From Cynocephalus volans (taxonomy: Eukaryota; Chordata; Mammalia; Dermoptera; Cynocephalidae), in assembly GCF_027409185.1 (NCBI RefSeq), contig NC_084460.1, forward strand, positions 147,172,569 through 147,236,568: DNA of 64,000 nucleotides, read 5' to 3'. The notes under the pieces were generated by a model that searched no databases, was not told the DNA's origin, and was given only the letters and a program-made list of their open reading frames with translations. How positions within the stretch are numbered: position 1 is the stretch's first letter; each line of letters begins with the position of its first letter. Below are positions 60,798 through 64,000 of the stretch, piece by piece. The position numbers were made by a program, and so were the translations under genes.

Positions 60798-62120
60798 TTC
60801 GTGAAGTATACAGAAACCTTAACATATCAAAACCTAGTCAATGAATATGTCTTAGTGATAAGCAGACTCTGGATTCTTGGTTCTCCTTGGTGGAAGAAAG
60901 GAAGCCACTTCCTCACCACTGAGTCTGTTTCTCCTCAGGAACATATCTTCTTTTTATGATTCAGCCTAGGGAATTTAAAACTCCCCCACTTATTCTACTT
61001 ACATAGAAATAGATTTTTAGTCACTACTTATGGACAAAAAACTGGCTAATAGTAGGCAATTATTTGATGAGAGAAAAACATGCTTCTTAGGGTTCACACA
61101 CTGCAAATTTTCAGACAAACTGTTATTTGGTGAAAACTCAATGCAATTGGGCTTTTGCAGACTCTTTATGATGGACTATCAGCCTAATGAAAAAAAAAGG
61201 GCCCTTCTTGCTAAATTTCCTTAACATGAGAGTGTATTTTTACTCAGAACAGTGGTAGAATTTAACATCCCTTTAAATCTTTTCTACCCAGAATAATTTC
61301 ATTTTCTTTTCCTAGTTGAAGTTAGTTGAATTTTTGAAAGGCTTACGGTACCCTATAAAAAGAGATTGGAAGGGAGTTACTGTTACCTCTTTTAATATTG
61401 CATTGTCTGGTGCTATTGAAACCAGGAATTCTGTGATATTTAGATACAGAGTTGTTATTTTAAAAAGAGACAATGTAAGTGCTACAGTGATATCCATAAT
61501 GAAGATTTTTTGGTTTTTTGTTTCTGTTTTTTTAAATTTTGAGGCTCAAAGAAGGGTGCAGAAAGTAATCCCTGTTTGGTAGAGATCATCTTAAATTTCC
61601 TCAGACATCAAATCAGAGTTAGCAGTTATGACAGTTTATACTGATAAATCAATAATTTACTAATCTTGAATATGATACATCTGGAGCATATTATGGACTA
61701 TAATACAGACAACAGATTTACTTTCCAAAAGAAGTTCAATATTTCTTTTATTTATTTTTATTGAGTACCCTCAAATTTTTATTGTGTACCCTTCTCTGTG
61801 TTAGAAAGTTGATTAGGAGTTGACAAATTGAAAACAAAATTCAGAATGCTATCATAAATTATGTCAAAGAATCTTCCAAGGAACTCTGCTCATAAGTCAT
61901 TAAACTTCTTATTTATTCTGAGTCTGTTGCTGTTGCTTAAAGGACTGAAACATAGGCTATGTTTAGTTTGCTATTTTCTTCAATGTTTTCCTTAACATCA
62001 AAATTAATTAAGAAAGTCTTACTGATACATCTTTGAAATACAGAATTCAATGTAATCAAGCAATATTTTAGAGTTAATTCTTTTTTTTCATAGTAAATAT
62101 GCAAAGACATAGAAATACTG
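60797..62120. other. Anonymous DNA
   Basis: No gene is recognised. The ORF at 61316-61582 (88 codons) has no motif that I can name. Confidence 0.5.
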
Positions 62121-62233
62121 TGGTCAGTAGCTGGTTGGTTAGCTCAGTTGCTTAGAATGCAGTGGTACAACACCAAGGTCAAGGGTTCAGCTCCCAGTAC
62201 CAGCCAGCTGCTGTTAAAAAAAAAAAAAAAAGA
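62121..62233 (+). mobile_element. tRNA-Ile-like SINE with target duplication
   Basis: Body: TGGTTGGTTAGCTCAGTTGC (A box inside), ACACCAAGGTCAAGGGTTCA then GCTCCCAGTACCAGCCAGCT (B box GGTTCAGCTCC). An A-rich tail follows. Perfect 10-bp duplications AGAAATACTG lie at 62111-62120 and 62234-62243. This is the best-preserved SINE in the window and shows the tRNA-Ile resemblance most clearly. Confidence 0.92.
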
Positions 62234-62243
62234 AGAAATACTG

Positions 62244-62499
62244 AGATAGAATATGACCGATAAACAGTGTTATTCAAATTGAAGCACTATTTCAAGGATT
62301 TTTGAAATCATTAATAAGAATTTTACTTTAAATATTGCATTTTGCTTTTTAGTAAACTTGAACCAAAAAAGAAGAAATAAATACAGACACACAATGCCAT
62401 GAAACAAAGACAAACACAGTTAAATTTTGCAACACTAGGTCATTTTTGTGCAGAATTTGAAATAAATTTTATTTGCATGCTCTTTGTACTTTATTTATT
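62244..62499. other. Anonymous AT-rich DNA
   Basis: Nothing recognised. Confidence 0.5.
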
Positions 62500-62580
62500 C
62501 TTTATTCACTCATTCAATTTATTTAACAAATATTTATTGAGCAGCTACTATGTGACAGACAGCTCCTACACCAAAGTTTC
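62500..62580 (-). mobile_element. L2 3'-end fragment
   Basis: CATTCAATTTATTTAACAAA then TATTTATTGAGCAGCTACTA and TGTGACAGACAG is the reverse complement of the L2 tail. Confidence 0.65.
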
Positions 62581-62889
62581 TATAATTTTTCCCTACAACA
62601 CCCTAAAATTTAATAACATAAATAAAATTAGCACCAGTAAATGGTAGTAAGAACAGGAAGAAAATGAGAACTATGGAAGAAAGGATACTATAATATTTAT
62701 AGCATGCTTTATGTTTTTCAAAGGATTTTTACATACATTAAATCCTTTGATCTCCACAGAACCTTAAAACAAAGAAGAAAAAGAGTCTAATGCCTGGGAA
62801 ATCTTTTGTATTAAATGTCTAATTTTTCACCTTAATCCTGATACTTAAAATTTTAGAATAAGTTTTCTCTAAAAAATTCTCCTATTAAG

Positions 62890-64000
62890 ATTTTTTATTT
62901 TATTTTTATTTTTTTATTGGAATATAGTTGAATGTACATATCTGTGGGGTACAGCACTGAATATCAAATACCTGTGTGCAATATGTGATGTTCAAATGAG
63001 AGTAATTAGTATATTCAACATTATACAATGTATTCAATTTTTGCAGCCCTTTATCAATTAATCCCCTACCTTCTTCCCATTCCCCCCTTCCCATGTCTGG
63101 TAACCTCAGTTCTATTCCCTCCTTCAGAAAGTTCAATGTACTATTGTGATTGATGTTTCTTTCTTTATTTTTTAAGCTCCCACTCATAAGTGAGGATATG
63201 TGGTATTTGTCTTTCTGTACCTGGCTTATTTCACTTAATATAATTTTCTCTAAGTTCATCCACACTACTGCAAACGGTAGCAGTTCACTCTTTTTTATGG
63301 CAGAGTAGTATTCCATTGGTAAAGTTACCACATTTTCTTCTCCAGTCATCTGATGATGCACATTTATGTTGATTCCTCCTCTTGGCTATTGTAAATAGAG
63401 CTGCAATAAACATGGGAGTACAAGTAACCCTTCCAAATAATGATTTCCATTCCTTTGGGTATATACCCAGCAGTGGGATTGCTGGATCATATAGCAGTTC
63501 TATGTGCAGTTGTCTGAGGAACGTCCATACTGTTTTCCATAACAGATGCACCAATGTACAGTCTCATTAACAGTATAGGAGGGTTCCTCTTTCTTCACAC
63601 TCTTGCCAGCATTTGTTATTCTCTGTCTTTTTTATAACAGACAGTGTAACTGGGGTGAGATAATATCTCAATGTGGTTTTGATTTGCATTTCCCTGATGC
63701 TTAGTGATGTTGAGCATTTTTTCATATCTGTTGGCCATTTGTATATCCTCCTTTGAGAAATGCCTATTCAGCTCCTTTGCCCATTTTTTAATTGGGTTAT
63801 TTGTTTTTTTACTGTGGAGTTGTTTGAGCTCCTTGTATGTTCTAGATATTAATCCTTTGTTGGATGCATATTTTGCAATATTTTCTCCCATTCTGTAGGT
63901 TGTCTTTTTGCACTCTTGTTTCCTTTTCTGTGCAGAAACTTTTTAATTTGATATAATCTTATTTATTTTTTCTTTTTTTGCCTGTGCTTTTGGGCTGGTA
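62890..64000 (-). mobile_element. L1 3' end and ORF2 C-terminal part, runs off the window
   Basis: On the minus strand the 5'-to-3' order is ORF2 C-terminal part, 3'UTR, then an A-rich tail (plus-strand T-rich at about 62890-62918). ORF2 relics read [36 protein letters not shown] and [17 protein letters not shown], in different frames and with stops. Divergence is lower than in the other L1s of the window, so it is a comparatively younger copy. The 5' part lies beyond base 64000, so full length is unknown. Confidence 0.9.

Noticed and set aside
60573..60959. 128-codon ORF with a Ser-Leu repeat
   Set aside because: The repeat is the translation of the (CT)n microsatellite, and the flanks have no motif.
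62128..62205. Possible tRNA-Ile gene
   Set aside because: The stem pairing is eroded, an A-tail follows, and 10-bp target duplications flank it, so it is a SINE.
62906..63361. 151-codon minus-strand ORF
   Set aside because: It is L1 ORF2 C-terminal and 3'UTR sequence in shifting frames, not a host gene.

Overview
This window looks like mammalian intergenic or intronic DNA. It is AT-rich and carries simple repeats and many layers of retrotransposon fossils: L1, L2, MIR, MaLR/ERVL LTRs, DNA transposon remnants and a tRNA-derived SINE. I see no intact host protein-coding gene, no tRNA or rRNA gene and no bacterial-type feature. The organism is an inference. There is no Alu in 64 kb. The SINEs present have a head resembling tRNA-Ile (A box near TTAGCTCAGTTG, B box GGTTCAGCTCC), and MST-type LTRs are present. 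Together these suggest a close non-primate relative of primates, and a colugo (Dermoptera, whose CYN SINEs derive from tRNA-Ile) is my best guess. No database search was possible, so all family names come from recognised sequence and the exact subfamilies are uncertain.

Layout. 1-1070: anonymous AT-rich DNA. About 1070-4563: a processed pseudogene of AGFG2 (ArfGAP with FG repeats), interrupted by two LTRs. 5395-8090: an old plus-strand L1 that received an antisense L1 piece, a SINE, a 38-bp tailless SINE and an MLT2-type LTR, the last with an exact 5-bp target duplication. 8870-13430: antisense L1, MIR, a hAT-type DNA transposon, a long L2 and two MaLR-type LTRs. 13430-31310: mostly unique AT-rich DNA with scattered MIR, L2, SINE and LTR fragments. 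31310-35570: a dense insertion cluster made of a MaLR LTR, an ERVK-like solo LTR with a 6-bp target duplication, an antisense L1, a 1.55-kb composite retroposon with an 18-bp target duplication, and an MST-type LTR. 35570-42660: mostly unique DNA, with an MLT1 LTR partly duplicated 2.3 kb downstream at about 97% identity. 42665-46300: an ERVK-like LTR fragment joined to poly(A), then an L1 with a 5'UTR-like head and out-of-order ORF2 blocks, then a DNA transposon. 49560-53850: antisense old L1 split by an MLT1/MST-like LTR. 53860-62880: mostly unique DNA with microsatellites, a SINE and an L2 scrap. 62890-64000: the 3' part of an antisense L1 that runs off the window.

The genes do not work together as a system, because every recognisable coding remnant is dead retrotransposed sequence. 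The most unusual object is the composite retroposon at 33328-34878. It has an L1-like 5' start, about 0.9 kb of spacer, four to five diverged tandem units of about 100 bp, a C-rich tract and an (AAAT)n tail, bounded by target-site duplications. This plan resembles SVA/LAVA-type non-autonomous elements, but I do not recognise the element itself.
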